Assembly: GCA_902602795.1 (NCBI GenBank)
Contig: CACKSF010000005.1
Location: 1-44,551 of the forward strand
DNA: 44,551 nt
Direction: 5' to 3'
Source of the DNA: an uncultured Fidelibacterota bacterium
GTDB lineage: Bacteria; Fidelibacterota; Marinisomatia; Marinisomatales; UBA1611
The notes beneath the pieces are model-generated. The model was not told the origin of the DNA. It did not search any database and saw only the letters and a program-made list of their open reading frames with translations. Positions 8,396 to 18,051 of the stretch are shown one piece after another. The position numbers and the translations under genes are program-made. Position 1 is the stretch's first letter, and each line of letters opens with the position of its first letter.

Positions 8396-9358
8396 TTATA
8401 TTCTATCTAGCTTATAGGATTTGAACCATTTAATAAATTTCGGGATACCTTCTTTAATTTCAACAGCGGGCATATACCCTAACAAATCATTTGAATGGTT
8501 AATATCTGCAAAAGTCTTTTCCACATCCCCAGGCTGAATTTCCATTAAATCAATTGTTGCTTTTTTGTCTAAGCTCTGTTCAATAATTTTTATCATATCA
8601 AAGAGATCTTCAGTCTTATTATTACCAAGGTTAAAAATTTCACATTGGTAATTTTTATCCAGAGCTTTCCTTATGCCATCTACAATATCACTAATATACG
8701 TGAAATCCCTTTTCATTTTTCCATAATTAAAAACTGGTATGGGCTTATTTTTAATAATATTTTCTGCAAATATATACATTGCCATATCAGGTCTCCCCCA
8801 AGGTCCATATACGGTGAAGAACCTTAGCCCCGTTGTATTTAAACCGTAAAGATGACTATAAGTATGGGCCATTAACTCATTCGCTTTTTTTGAGGCGGCA
8901 TAAATAGAAATCGGTTTATCAACTCTATCTTTGATAGAAAATGGGACTTTTTCATTCCCTCCATATACAGATGAGCTTGAAGCATAAACTAGCCCCTTTA
9001 CATCATTAAAACGACACATCTCTAAAATATTCATAAAACCGACAATGTTGGAATCTATGTAAGCGTGGGGATTTTCAAGACTATATCTAACTCCAGCTTG
9101 AGCAGCAAGATTAACAATTTTATTTGGCTTAAAATTTTTAATTACTTTTCTTAGCAATGACAAGTCGCAAATATCTATATTTTCAAATTTAAAATTTTTA
9201 AACTGCTCTAATTTTTTCTTCCTAAACATTTTTAAACGAACATCGTAATAATTGTTCATGTTATCAATGCCTAAAACAAGAAAATCTTCATTTAGTAGAC
9301 TTTCACATAAATGCATCCCAATAAATCCAGATGAACCAGTTACCAAAATTTTTTCCAT
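8396..9358 (-). CDS. NAD-dependent epimerase, UDP-glucuronate 4-epimerase-like
   Basis: A 320-aa extended SDR. The NAD-binding TGSSGFIG motif is at 7-14, and the catalytic Tyr153/Lys157 pair lies in SIYAASKKANE. The NNYYDVRLK segment (36-43) and FFTVYGPWGRPDMA are typical of UDP-glucuronate 4-epimerases (LpsL/Cap1J type), which make UDP-galacturonate. The gene follows the UDP-HexNAc dehydrogenase gene by 10 bases, so an N-acetylated uronic acid substrate is also possible. Downstream lies a 148-base gap (8248-8395) with no gene I can support. Confidence 0.85.
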   Translation of the reverse strand: MEKILVTGSSGFIGMHLCESLLNEDFLVLGIDNMNNYYDVRLKMFRKKKLEQFKNFKFENIDICDLSLLRKVIKNFKPNKIVNLAAQAGVRYSLENPHAYIDSNIVGFMNILEMCRFNDVKGLVYASSSSVYGGNEKVPFSIKDRVDKPISIYAASKKANELMAHTYSHLYGLNTTGLRFFTVYGPWGRPDMAMYIFAENIIKNKPIPVFNYGKMKRDFTYISDIVDGIRKALDKNYQCEIFNLGNNKTEDLFDMIKIIEQSLDKKATIDLMEIQPGDVEKTFADINHSNDLLGYMPAVEIKEGIPKFIKWFKSYKLDRI

Positions 9359-9368
9359 TATCTAATAC

Positions 9369-10652
9369 TCAAAGTCTCCAATAAACCACATTTGACTCAT
9401 CAAAAAACGATTTATTATAAATTGATTTAACATCAACAACAAGACCACCAGGTTTTAATAATTCTCTCCACCTACGTTTTGATATGTTCTTGTAAGCATC
9501 ATGGCTAACTGCTAGGATTATCACATCCTTATCTTGAATTCTATCATATGATGTTAACTTAATATTGTAATGACCTATGACCTCTTTGCTGTGTGCCCAA
9601 GGATCAGAAACCTCTAAATCACATTGATATTCATTTAACTTATCTATAATATCTGTAACTTTTGTATTTCTCAAGTCTGGACAATTTTCTTTAAAAGTCA
9701 ATCCTAAAATTCCAACCTTAGCGCCAATAGGATTTATTCCAATACTAGCTAACTTTGAAATAGTTTTTTCAGCTATATATGCCCCCATATTATCATTAAT
9801 CTTTCTACCTGTCAAGATTATCTCAGGATGATACCCTATTTCTATAGCTTTATATGTGAGATAATAGGGATCAACACCTATACAGTGCCCACCAACTAAA
9901 CCTGGCCTAAAGTCTATAAAATTCCATTTTGTAGATGCTGCCTCTAAAACTTTTGAAGTGTCAATATTTAATTTATTAAAGATTAGCGATAGCTCATTCA
10001 TCAGGGCAATATTGACATCTCTTTGAGTATTTTCTATAACTTTTGCAGCCTCCGCAACCGCAATAGATGAAGCTTTATGAACTCCAGCAGATATAATACT
10101 TTCATAGAGTTTAGTAACTATATTTAAGGCAAACTCATTTGAACCAGAAACTACTTTAACTATTTTCGTAAGAGTATGCTCTTTATCACCTGGATTAATT
10201 CTTTCAGGACTATAGCCGCAAAAGAAATCGGTGTTATAATTAAGCCCTGATTCTTCTTCTAAAATAGGAACACAAACTTCTTCTGTACATCCTGGGAATA
10301 CAGTTGATTCAAAGATTACAATGTTATTTTTAACTAGCATGCTGCCAACTAAAGTGGAGGCTGATTCTAAAAACGACAGGTCTGGTTTGTTGTTTTTGTC
10401 AACAGGTGTGGGGACAGTGACAATATAAATATTAGCGCGAGCTATATCTTTTTTACTATTAGTAAACCTTAAATTTTTTAAATCATTCTTTTGCAGCTCA
10501 TTTGTTCGATCAAAACCATTAATTAACTCGTCAACCCTATCAACGTCTACATCAAATCCAGTAACTTTATATTTTTTATTAAACTCAACTGCTAAAGGAA
10601 GACCGACATAGCCCAAACCAATAACTGCAATATGTTTTTTTTCTTTAACCAT
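9369..10652 (-). CDS. UDP-N-acetyl-hexosamine 6-dehydrogenase (WbpA/WbpO/TviB family)
   Basis: A 427-aa nucleotide-sugar dehydrogenase with the three-domain layout of the UDP-Glc/GlcNAc/ManNAc dehydrogenases. The NAD-binding IGLGYVGLPLA is at 11-21, the structural EAAKVIENTQRDVNIA helix at about 201-216, and the catalytic Cys257 in GLVGGHCIGVDPYYLT. The GLGYVGLPLA start and the GFDVDVDRVDEL segment fit the TviB/WbpA/WbpO branch (UDP-GlcNAc or UDP-GalNAc) better than UDP-glucose dehydrogenase (Ugd). The product UDP-GlcNAcA is the starting compound for the WbpB, WbpE and WbpD-like enzymes also encoded in this window. Start and upstream stop overlap as TAATG with the reductase gene, indicating translational coupling to the phosphonate genes. 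Confidence 0.88.
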   Translation of the reverse strand: MVKEKKHIAVIGLGYVGLPLAVEFNKKYKVTGFDVDVDRVDELINGFDRTNELQKNDLKNLRFTNSKKDIARANIYIVTVPTPVDKNNKPDLSFLESASTLVGSMLVKNNIVIFESTVFPGCTEEVCVPILEEESGLNYNTDFFCGYSPERINPGDKEHTLTKIVKVVSGSNEFALNIVTKLYESIISAGVHKASSIAVAEAAKVIENTQRDVNIALMNELSLIFNKLNIDTSKVLEAASTKWNFIDFRPGLVGGHCIGVDPYYLTYKAIEIGYHPEIILTGRKINDNMGAYIAEKTISKLASIGINPIGAKVGILGLTFKENCPDLRNTKVTDIIDKLNEYQCDLEVSDPWAHSKEVIGHYNIKLTSYDRIQDKDVIILAVSHDAYKNISKRRWRELLKPGGLVVDVKSIYNKSFFDESNVVYWRL

Positions 10653-11761
10653 TATTTTTCATAGTTTGTTTTTAAAATATTAAGCACATCTTCGAAGCTT
10701 AGGCTAAAAATATTATTTTGAATTCTACTTGAATTAAAAGATTCAGTTGCAATTTTTGCAAGGTCTTTATTTTCTACACCCCACTTTTTTAGATTCAAAT
10801 TAAAGACACCCTCAGGAACACTTTTTACATAATTTTTTAAACCATCAAAATCAATGTTTAATCGTTGAAGAAGTGGCTGCAATTTATCCTCAATAAATTT
10901 TCTGTTTAAATCCATTAATGGCTCAAGAGAAAAAAACACTGCAATACCATGAGGAATTCCATATCTGATTGTTAAAGGATAACTTATAGAATGTGCTGCT
11001 GCAGTTTTTGTTTGAGAAAAAGCTATTCCAGCAAGATTTGAAGCATAAAGTAATTTATTCCTTGCTTCTAAATTGAAAAGATCTGTTTTTATGACTGGTG
11101 CATTTTTTAGGATTAAGCTTATGGACTTTAAAGCAATTTTGATAGAATTTTTATTTTGGTTTTTATTCCAAATAACTTCAAAACTGTGAGCAAGAGCATC
11201 CATTGTAGTCGCTATAGAGATCTCTAAAGGCAATGATAATGTTGTACTTCCATCTAAGATTGCCACGCTGGGATATAATTTAGCATTCGAAATGGAGTAT
11301 TTCTTATTTTCCTTCATGTCCCAAATAGTACCCCACATTGTCACCTCGCTTCCGGTGCCATGAGTGGTTGGGATAAAAACGGAAGGGACTACGTTTTCAT
11401 ATTGCCCTTTGAAACATATTAATTCAGTTAAGGTAAAATCTTTATTGCTAATATAACTAATTACTACTTTAGCCAAATCCATTACAGATCCTCCACCAAT
11501 GGAGATTACGCCATCGAATGAGTTTGTTTTTGTAAAATTCATTATTTCATGACAATCATCAAAAGTTGGATTACTTTTGCTTAAACAAAATATTGAATCA
11601 GGATTGAAAATACTATCTAGATTTAGACGATTTTTATTACCTGAGGAGGTGACAATAATTGGATTTAAAATTTTAAAATCCGATATCTGTTTAGTAAGTA
11701 ATTTTTTCCATGTATTTGTCTGAAAAACTTTAACAGGATTACAATTATTTATAAAAGTCAT
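10652..11761 (-). CDS. phpC: Iron-containing alcohol dehydrogenase, probable phosphonoacetaldehyde reductase
   Basis: A 369-aa group III (iron-type) alcohol dehydrogenase. The NAD(P)-binding GGGSVMDLAK is at 89-98, and GTGSEVTMWG lies at about 135-144. The metal ligands are all present with the family spacing: D188, H192, H257 and H271. Its start overlaps the decarboxylase stop as ATGA (11758-11761). In known phosphonate pathways a reductase of this family (PhpC) converts phosphonoacetaldehyde to 2-hydroxyethylphosphonate, and the position directly after PEP mutase and phosphonopyruvate decarboxylase supports that role. No 2-aminoethylphosphonate transaminase of the class V type is nearby, so the hydroxy rather than the amino product is expected. 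The function rests on context; family membership is certain. Confidence 0.87.
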   Translation of the reverse strand: MTFINNCNPVKVFQTNTWKKLLTKQISDFKILNPIIVTSSGNKNRLNLDSIFNPDSIFCLSKSNPTFDDCHEIMNFTKTNSFDGVISIGGGSVMDLAKVVISYISNKDFTLTELICFKGQYENVVPSVFIPTTHGTGSEVTMWGTIWDMKENKKYSISNAKLYPSVAILDGSTTLSLPLEISIATTMDALAHSFEVIWNKNQNKNSIKIALKSISLILKNAPVIKTDLFNLEARNKLLYASNLAGIAFSQTKTAAAHSISYPLTIRYGIPHGIAVFFSLEPLMDLNRKFIEDKLQPLLQRLNIDFDGLKNYVKSVPEGVFNLNLKKWGVENKDLAKIATESFNSSRIQNNIFSLSFEDVLNILKTNYEK

Positions 11762-12900
11762 TTTAATTCTTGGTTACGAACAAAATTTATAAATTCTAAT
11801 TTATTTTCACTTGGTGCAATAGTTGGCCTGCCAAGATTTGATCTTGAGTTTGAAGATATCTCAATTTCCATAAAGCACGGTCCAGATTTTTTGAAAAAGT
11901 TTTTTAGCCTTGCTTTCAATTTTAATCTTGTATTCACTTTTTCTTGCTGGAAAACGTGCATTGAATTAACAACCGAAGACAAATCGATTAGCTTTGCTGC
12001 TGTATCTTGACCTCCAACAGATTCATGAACTCTATTATTCAATAAAAAGTAATAAAAATTTTTTAAATTAGATGTGGCAATATTTGTTAATGCCCCTAGA
12101 TGCATTAACATAGAACCATCTCCATCAATGCATACGACTGGTCTTTTTGGTTTTGCTAGAGCAACTCCTAATGCAATTGAAGAGCAGTGTCCCATTGATC
12201 CAACTGTTAAAAAATCTTTTTTATGTGAATCCAATCTTCGCTCCCTAATTTCAAAAATTTCTCTTGAAGTTTTACCTGTTGTAGAAACAAGTGCTGAATC
12301 TTCACTAAGATTATCAATAATAATTTCTAAAGCATTTTCTCTAGACATTTCATTTTTAGGTTTACAACTTTTATTAAATCCAGATTTTGAAAATGTACTT
12401 TTTTTAACTAAGAGAATAACTGGAGTACTAAATTTTTTTGCCTTTTGAGCAGCTCGCGCTATTTTTTGTTTAAAATTAATATCGTTTTTACCTATTATTT
12501 CATATGGGTAATGGATTGCATTTAACAAATCTATTTGTACCTTACCTTGTTTTTTATGCTGAGGCTCATCTTCTATGGCTGGGTCTCCTCTCCAACCAAT
12601 AAGCAAAATTATTGGGATAGAGTAAACGTCCGGATCACTAAGAGAAAGCAACGGATTTAAAGCATTCCCAAATCCCGAGTTTTGCATGTAAACCAGAGGT
12701 ATTCCTCCTCTACCTAAATAGTAACCAGATGCTAATGCAATAGCGCTTCCTTCATTTGCTGTAATAATATGTTTATCCTGATCAATCTTATTTTCAACAC
12801 ACAAACAAAATTCTTTTAGTAAAGAATCTGGAACTCCGGCAAAAAAATTAACACCATTTCTTAATAATTCTTTAAGAAAAACGTTTGGGTCAATCGACAT
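11758..12900 (-). CDS. ppd: Phosphonopyruvate decarboxylase
   Basis: A 380-aa thiamine-diphosphate enzyme of the short, Mg-dependent type that makes phosphonoacetaldehyde and CO2 from phosphonopyruvate, the step that pulls the unfavourable PEP mutase reaction forward. The proton-relay Glu50 lies in ITANEGSAIALASGYYLG. The pyrophosphate-binding motif is GDG at 260-262 with NN at 288-289. The VYMQNSGFGNALNPLLSL region and NNRVHESVGGQDT are typical of this enzyme and of the related sulfopyruvate decarboxylases; the adjacent PEP mutase decides in favour of phosphonopyruvate. The start overlaps the pepM stop as TAATG at 12898-12902 and the stop overlaps the next gene as ATGA, so the three genes are tightly coupled. 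Confidence 0.95.
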   Translation of the reverse strand: MSIDPNVFLKELLRNGVNFFAGVPDSLLKEFCLCVENKIDQDKHIITANEGSAIALASGYYLGRGGIPLVYMQNSGFGNALNPLLSLSDPDVYSIPIILLIGWRGDPAIEDEPQHKKQGKVQIDLLNAIHYPYEIIGKNDINFKQKIARAAQKAKKFSTPVILLVKKSTFSKSGFNKSCKPKNEMSRENALEIIIDNLSEDSALVSTTGKTSREIFEIRERRLDSHKKDFLTVGSMGHCSSIALGVALAKPKRPVVCIDGDGSMLMHLGALTNIATSNLKNFYYFLLNNRVHESVGGQDTAAKLIDLSSVVNSMHVFQQEKVNTRLKLKARLKNFFKKSGPCFMEIEISSNSRSNLGRPTIAPSENKLEFINFVRNQELK

Positions 12901-14216
12901 TAGCTATCACTTTGTATTAAAGTAATTATTTCCTTAATCGGCATGCAATATTTTTCAGAAGCTTCTTTAGCACTATTATTTTCTAAAATATTTTTAGCCG
13001 TAGCAACCATAGCAGGATATGCAGAGCGCATTAAGTGATTTGCATAAATAACCACATTTACTCCTTGCTTCATTAGCTGCTCTTCAGTTGCCTGAGGATA
13101 TGATGAGGGAACTACAACAAGCGGGACCTTATTTTTAATTTTTTTATAATATTTACAAAAATTAAAAATTTCATCTGTAGACTTCTTGGAACTATGAATC
13201 ATAATAGCATCAGCACCCGCATTTATATAATGCTCAGATCTATTTAAAGCATCTTTCATCCCCTTACCTAGTATTAAACTTTCTACACGAGCAATAATCA
13301 TAAAATCGCTGGTTACTTGAGCATTTTTACCTTCTTTAATTTTATTACAAAAATTTTCAATAGTATCCTGATTTTGACTAACATCAGTACCAAAAAGAGA
13401 ATTTCTTTTCATGCCAATCTTGTCTTCAATTATTATTGCAGAAACTCCTAATCTTTCTAGAGTTTTAACTCTAAATTTAAAATGCTCAATTCTTCCTCCA
13501 GAATCACCATCTATAATTATGGGCTTTGTGGTAACTTCTAAAATTTCTTCAATAGATTGAAACCTTGAAGTAAAATCAACTAATTCTGTATCTGGCTTAC
13601 CTTTTGAAGTAGAGTCTGTGAGACTACTTTCCCATATTCCATCAAATTCATATTTTTTCCCATTTTTCATAATTGAAGTTTTCTCAACAATTAAACCCGT
13701 AAGGCCATTATGTGCTTCTAAGATTCTTACAAGGGGCTTAGCTAAAATCAATCTCCTCAATGTTGCTAAACGTTTCCCTGGTGTAATTCCATTAGCCTTA
13801 ACTGCGCTAATCAAGTCAGTGGAAGAAATACCTTTTGTATAAGCAGGCTCAATTAGCTTTCCTTTCCACTTTGATATTACTTCTACTACTTTATCTCGAG
13901 TTTTTTTTTGAACCCCTTCTTTCCAATCATCACCATGAACAACATAATCAGGTTTTATTTTTTTTAAATTAGGAACATAATCTAAAGTATTTTGCGGTAT
14001 TACCTTACTAACCCCTTTTAAATTTTCAACAATAACTTTTCTTTCTTCGAAGCTTATCAAAGGTAATCTTTTGTAGCTAGCTATTGCATTATCAGTTAAT
14101 AACCCAATTATCACTATACCTAGTTTTCTGCCCTCTTTAATTATATTCAAATGGCCTTTATGAACTAAATCAGCAGACATACCAATATATACTATTTTTT
14201 GATTTTTATTTATCAT
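12900..14216 (-). CDS. pepM: PEP mutase fused to an N-terminal cytidylyltransferase
   Basis: A 438-aa two-domain protein. Residues 1-140 form a cytidylyltransferase of the glycerol-3-phosphate/phosphonate type, with HKGH at 19-22 and the GISSTDLI segment at 129-136. Residues 150-430 are phosphoenolpyruvate mutase, which makes phosphonopyruvate, the entry reaction of almost all phosphonate biosynthesis. The mutase signature EDKxxxKxNS is exact ([10 protein letters not shown], 264-273), which separates it from isocitrate lyase-type relatives; DGDSGG at 236-241 holds metal-binding acids. The fused transferase probably activates the final phosphonate with CMP for transfer to a glycan or lipid. 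The start ATG at 14214-14216 follows a 242-base gap, the longest in the glycan region, and probably opens the phosphonate operon. Confidence 0.95.
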   Translation of the reverse strand: MINKNQKIVYIGMSADLVHKGHLNIIKEGRKLGIVIIGLLTDNAIASYKRLPLISFEERKVIVENLKGVSKVIPQNTLDYVPNLKKIKPDYVVHGDDWKEGVQKKTRDKVVEVISKWKGKLIEPAYTKGISSTDLISAVKANGITPGKRLATLRRLILAKPLVRILEAHNGLTGLIVEKTSIMKNGKKYEFDGIWESSLTDSTSKGKPDTELVDFTSRFQSIEEILEVTTKPIIIDGDSGGRIEHFKFRVKTLERLGVSAIIIEDKIGMKRNSLFGTDVSQNQDTIENFCNKIKEGKNAQVTSDFMIIARVESLILGKGMKDALNRSEHYINAGADAIMIHSSKKSTDEIFNFCKYYKKIKNKVPLVVVPSSYPQATEEQLMKQGVNVVIYANHLMRSAYPAMVATAKNILENNSAKEASEKYCMPIKEIITLIQSDS

Positions 14217-14400
14217 ACAATGTCAATTTTTTTCGAAAGATTCCAAATCTAGAAAATTATTTTCCCGTTAAAATCTATTAGTAACAGCCACACTAAAAAG
14301 CTTGAATTAATAATTTAATTGCCTTCTAGTTTTATTTTTTATTTACTTATTTGTCTTCGATATTTTCTTTAATAATTAAAAGGAAAAATAAACAAGAAAA

Positions 14401-14427
14401 GTACTCAATCTATTTCGAAATAAGTAC
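14401..14427 (-). terminator. Possible hairpin after the acetyltransferase gene
   Basis: In the 242-base gap 14217-14458, inverted GTACT/AGTAC arms (14401-14405 and 14423-14427) enclose a palindromic TATTTCGAAATA. On the minus strand the hairpin lies about 31 bases past the acetyltransferase stop and is followed by a T-rich stretch (TTTTCTTGTTTATTTTT). It could be a weak intrinsic terminator separating the Wbp genes from the phosphonate operon. The stem is short and interrupted, so this is tentative. I see nothing else in this gap beyond AT-rich DNA that must hold the pepM leader. Confidence 0.35.
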
Positions 14428-14458
14428 CTTAAAAGTAAATGAATCTGGTAGATATAAA

Positions 14459-14980
14459 TTAAGACCCATAATCAATTCTATTACCCTTTTTATCAACTTT
14501 ACCAACTACTCTGCCTGGATTTCCTACGACCAAAGAATATGAAGGAACGTCTTTCGTAACAACAGCTCCAGATCCAATTAAAGCATATTCTCCTATTGTA
14601 ACTCCACAAATTATAGTCGCATTAGCACCTATACTAGCAGATCTTTTAACTAATGTTTTTTTATAATATTTTGATCCACGTTGAGGAAATTCAGATCTTG
14701 GGATTTTTATATTTGTAAAAACCATAGAAGGTCCACAAAAAACATAATCATCAAGTTCTACCCCTTCATAAATTGACACATTATTTTGAATTTTTACATT
14801 ATTCCCAATTTTTACATTATTTCCCACATTAACGTTTTGTCCAATGCTACAATGTTTCCCTATTTTTGCACCTGATTGTATATGAGAGAAATGCCATATT
14901 TTTGTATTTTCTCCAACAGAAACATTTTCGTCAATGTAAGATGATTCGTGGGAGAAAAATTTTTCTTTAATTTTTTTCAA
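14459..14980 (-). CDS. wbpD: Left-handed beta-helix N-acetyltransferase, WbpD/WlbB-like
   Basis: A 173-aa hexapeptide-repeat acetyltransferase. Repeats run through most of the chain ([31 protein letters not shown], then [19 protein letters not shown]). Together with [19 protein letters not shown] and [20 protein letters not shown] they match the WbpD/WlbB group, which acetylates the 3-amino group of UDP-2-acetamido-3-amino-glucuronate using acetyl-CoA. No ATG fits; the start is the TTG at 14978-14980, overlapping the stop of the WbpB-like gene by four bases (TTGA), which supports both the start and the shared pathway. Family assignment is firm; the precise acceptor is inferred from the neighbours. 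Confidence 0.9.
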   Translation of the reverse strand: MKKIKEKFFSHESSYIDENVSVGENTKIWHFSHIQSGAKIGKHCSIGQNVNVGNNVKIGNNVKIQNNVSIYEGVELDDYVFCGPSMVFTNIKIPRSEFPQRGSKYYKKTLVKRSASIGANATIICGVTIGEYALIGSGAVVTKDVPSYSLVVGNPGRVVGKVDKKGNRIDYGS

Positions 14981-15936
14981 TTTAATAATTGCTCACTTGC
15001 TTTAACAAGAGTTTTAACCACATCAAGACCATGATAAATATTTGAAACATCTGGCTTCTTTTTTGATAAATGGTTAATAAAATACTCCAATTCAATTTCC
15101 AATGGCATCTTTTTTTGGAATGAAACTATTTTTTCAGGACCGTCTATTTTTTCGGGTAGCCCAAAATTAAAATCTATTTTTTTTGAATACAGTTTTAACG
15201 GCTTGTCTTTTAAAGAATCTTCAAAGGAAATCATTGCCTCTGATCCAATTACAACTAATCTGTGTTCTTTAAATGGATGCAACCAACTAACAAAGATGTG
15301 ACCTTTTACTCCATTCTCATATTCTAGTTGTGTTAAAGTTGAGTCGGGTATGCCTTTTTGTAAAAAAGTACTTCCCTTAGCATCAATTGTTTTAGGGACT
15401 GAGCTAGTTAAATACTGAAAAATTGCAATATCATGCGGTGCAAGACTCCAAAAAACATTTTCGTGAGTCCTTACCTTCCCAAGATTTAATCTATTACTAT
15501 ATATATACTGTAAATCGCCTATTCCTCCTGTTTCTATCATTTTCTTAATTTTCATTACAGCAGGATGGAATAATAGCACATGCCCTACCATTACATTTAC
15601 ATTTTTAGCCTCTGACAGCATGACTAATTCTTCAGCATCTTTAATTGACATTGTCATTGGCTTTTCGATTAACACATGCCTTTTATCTTTAATAATTTTC
15701 TTTGCGATCCTAAAGTGAGATCTTGCAGGAGTAGCTATAATAAACCCATCATAATTATACTTTAAAGCCTCTTCAATATTCTGATGAATTCTTGTTTTTG
15801 GAAACATAAATTTTACTTTTTCTAAATTGTTTTTGTCAACATCAACAACACCATACAAAGAATTTAGCTTACTTAGGGTCTTTATATGATTTTTTCCCCA
15901 ATGCCCAGCACCTACAACACATATCATTTTTTTCAT
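14977..15936 (-). CDS. wbpB: Gfo/Idh/MocA oxidoreductase, WbpB/WlbA-like
   Basis: A 319-aa NAD-dependent sugar oxidoreductase. The start is taken at ATG 15934-15936; an in-frame TTG just before it would add one residue. The Rossmann motif [11 protein letters not shown] is at 7-17 and the family's catalytic-lysine motif EKP at 91-93; a later [11 protein letters not shown] carries the active-site histidine/aspartate region. The family oxidises C3 of UDP-GlcNAcA (WbpB/WlbA), giving the 3-keto sugar used by WbpE. Its four-base overlap with the WbpD-like acetyltransferase, and the nearby WbpE- and WbpA-like genes, make that substrate likely. Many other Gfo/Idh/MocA substrates exist, so the call depends partly on context. 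Confidence 0.87.
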   Translation of the reverse strand: MKKMICVVGAGHWGKNHIKTLSKLNSLYGVVDVDKNNLEKVKFMFPKTRIHQNIEEALKYNYDGFIIATPARSHFRIAKKIIKDKRHVLIEKPMTMSIKDAEELVMLSEAKNVNVMVGHVLLFHPAVMKIKKMIETGGIGDLQYIYSNRLNLGKVRTHENVFWSLAPHDIAIFQYLTSSVPKTIDAKGSTFLQKGIPDSTLTQLEYENGVKGHIFVSWLHPFKEHRLVVIGSEAMISFEDSLKDKPLKLYSKKIDFNFGLPEKIDGPEKIVSFQKKMPLEIELEYFINHLSKKKPDVSNIYHGLDVVKTLVKASEQLLN

Positions 15937-15991
15937 CAATAATTATTCACTTATAATATTTTTTCGACTTTTTAAAGCAGTTGTAACAATC

Positions 15992-16864
15992 TTAATCAGC
16001 AATATTTAATAAATATTTTCCATAAGAATTGTTTGCATTTTGATCCCCTAAGATTTTTAGTTGAGCTTTATTAATATATCCCATTCTATAAGATATTTCT
16101 TCGATACACGAAACCTTAATTCCTTGGCGCCTCTCTAACGTTGCAACAAATTGTGAGGCTTCTAATAACGAATCTTGCGTTCCTGTATCTAGCCACGCAT
16201 AACCACGCCCTAGAGTTACAACTCTCAATCTGTTTTTATTGAGAAATGCAATATTTGTATCCGTTATTTCAAGTTCCCCACGATCAGAAGGGATTTGGTT
16301 TTTAGCAATATTTATAACTTCATTTGGATAGAAATAAAGCCCAGATAAAGCATATTTGCTTTTTGGATGCTCTGGCTTCTCTTCGATGGAAATAACTTCT
16401 CCCTTATTATTAAACTCTACAACTCCATACCTCTTAGGATCTGAAACACTATAGCCAAAAACAACTCCACATTTGCTATTTTTTACTGTCTTTACTGCTT
16501 CTCTTAATTTTTTTGGCAATAATGCTCCATAGAAAATATTATCGCCTAAAACCAAACAAACATCTTCTTTCCCAATAAAATCTTCTCCTAAAATAAAAGC
16601 TTGAGCTAAACCGTCAGGGGAAGGTTGAATTTTATAAGAAAATTTTAACCCAAACTGTGACCCATTGCCAAAAAGAGTTTCAAAATTTTGAATGTCATGA
16701 GGGGTTGAAATAATTAGAATTTCTTTAATACCCGAAAGCATTAACATTGAAAGAGGATAATATATCATTGGTTTATCATAGATTGGCAATAGTTGCTTAC
16801 TAGTGCTTTTTGTAATAGGGTAAAGACGGGTTCCACTTCCGCCTGCTAATATTATACCTTTCAT
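15992..16864 (-). CDS. rfbA: Glucose-1-phosphate thymidylyltransferase
   Basis: A 290-aa sugar nucleotidyltransferase of the RmlA/RfbA type, the usual length. The N-terminal motif [20 protein letters not shown] is complete, followed by [33 protein letters not shown] and [16 protein letters not shown], all characteristic of the short dTDP-glucose-forming enzyme. It makes dTDP-glucose, the entry to dTDP-rhamnose and dTDP-amino/deoxy sugars. The other rhamnose genes (rfbB, rfbC, rfbD) are not in the window, so either they lie elsewhere or the product feeds another dTDP-sugar route. It sits between the WbpE- and WbpB-like genes with gaps of 34 and 55 bases. Confidence 0.95.
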   Translation of the reverse strand: MKGIILAGGSGTRLYPITKSTSKQLLPIYDKPMIYYPLSMLMLSGIKEILIISTPHDIQNFETLFGNGSQFGLKFSYKIQPSPDGLAQAFILGEDFIGKEDVCLVLGDNIFYGALLPKKLREAVKTVKNSKCGVVFGYSVSDPKRYGVVEFNNKGEVISIEEKPEHPKSKYALSGLYFYPNEVINIAKNQIPSDRGELEITDTNIAFLNKNRLRVVTLGRGYAWLDTGTQDSLLEASQFVATLERRQGIKVSCIEEISYRMGYINKAQLKILGDQNANNSYGKYLLNIAD

Positions 16865-16898
16865 AAAACGATCAATTTTTCTTAAAAAATAAACATCT

Positions 16899-18020
16899 CT
16901 AATTAATGTTATTTATTAATTCAATAATTATATCTTGATCTACTCTTTTTAAATATGGATGCATTGGTAAAGAAAAAATTCTTTGGGAGATATTTTCTGA
17001 ATTTTTCAAGCTTCCTTTTTTATATCCAAGATTTTTAAAAACACTCTGAAGATGAAGTGGTATTTTATAATAAATCATACTAGGAATATTATTTTTTTTT
17101 AAGATTTGCATAATATCTTTTCTGTGTTGTGACGAATTAGCCAATAGGGAATATTGAGCTCTAGAAGTAAAATAATTCTTAGGAATATATTGTTTAGTAA
17201 AATTGTCTGAAATATTAAGATCATAGTAATTGGAAATTTTTTCACGCAAATCAAGTTCTGTATTAAATATTTTTAGTTTCTCTATTAAAATAGCAGCTTG
17301 AATTGTGTCAAGTCGACCATTTAAACCAATCCGGATATTCTCGTACTTATCATAGCCATTACTTCCATGAACACGTACAGATTTCATGATTTCAGCTAGA
17401 TTTTCATCATCAGTAAAAATTGCACCACCATCTCCATAACATCCTAATGGTTTAGCTGGAAAAAAACTAGTACATGCAACATCACCAAATTTTCCAGCCT
17501 TTACATTATTAATATTTCCTCCAAAACTTTGTGCTGCATCTTCAATTAAAAACAAACCATTTTCTTCAGAAACCTTCTTAAGAAGACGATAACGGGCAGG
17601 TAAGCCAAAAAGATCGACCGCAATGATTGCTTTAGGGGTAATTTTTTTTTGTTTAGCATAGGCGATTGCAGCTTCTATATTTGATGGATCCAGATTAAAT
17701 GTAGTTGGATATATATCGACAAATATAGGAATTGCTCCTAAAAGAGAAATCACCTCTGCAGTTGATATATAAGTGAATGGAGTCGTTATCACAGCATCTC
17801 CAGGACCAATTCCTTTTGCTAATAAACTAATAAGTAATGCATCAGTACCCGAAGAACAAGTAACACAAAATTTAGTATTGGTATATATGCTAAGTCTTTT
17901 TTCTAGTTCATAAACTTCGGGACCCATAATATATTTTCCATGATCTAAAATTACGTTAATGCGTTGATTGATTTTTTCTTTAATTAATGCTTGCTGAGAT
18001 TTTAAATCTATAAATTCCAT
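16899..18020 (-). CDS. wbpE: DegT/DnrJ/EryC1-family sugar aminotransferase, WbpE-like
   Basis: A 373-aa PLP enzyme of the nucleotide-sugar aminotransferase family. The PLP-binding landmarks are [13 protein letters not shown] (56-68), the ring-contacting D161 and Q164 in [10 protein letters not shown], and the Schiff-base Lys190 in [16 protein letters not shown]. The start [17 protein letters not shown] and the spacing [17 protein letters not shown] match WbpE, which aminates UDP-3-keto-GlcNAcA using glutamate. With the WbpA-, WbpB- and WbpD-like enzymes it completes a route to UDP-2,3-diacetamido-2,3-dideoxy-glucuronate. The Porphyromonas homologue PorR is known to be needed for anionic LPS and for T9SS cargo anchoring, which is relevant given the secretion genes in the same window. 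Confidence 0.9.
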   Translation of the reverse strand: MEFIDLKSQQALIKEKINQRINVILDHGKYIMGPEVYELEKRLSIYTNTKFCVTCSSGTDALLISLLAKGIGPGDAVITTPFTYISTAEVISLLGAIPIFVDIYPTTFNLDPSNIEAAIAYAKQKKITPKAIIAVDLFGLPARYRLLKKVSEENGLFLIEDAAQSFGGNINNVKAGKFGDVACTSFFPAKPLGCYGDGGAIFTDDENLAEIMKSVRVHGSNGYDKYENIRIGLNGRLDTIQAAILIEKLKIFNTELDLREKISNYYDLNISDNFTKQYIPKNYFTSRAQYSLLANSSQHRKDIMQILKKNNIPSMIYYKIPLHLQSVFKNLGYKKGSLKNSENISQRIFSLPMHPYLKRVDQDIIIELINNIN

Positions 18021-18051
18021 TTTTTTCTTGAATAATTATTTAAGTTGAAAA

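Noticed and set aside
10652-14216. Methylphosphonate biosynthesis
   Set aside because: No methylphosphonate synthase or HepD-like dioxygenase is present; the small cupin at 2161-2583 is far from the operon and too short to be called one of these.
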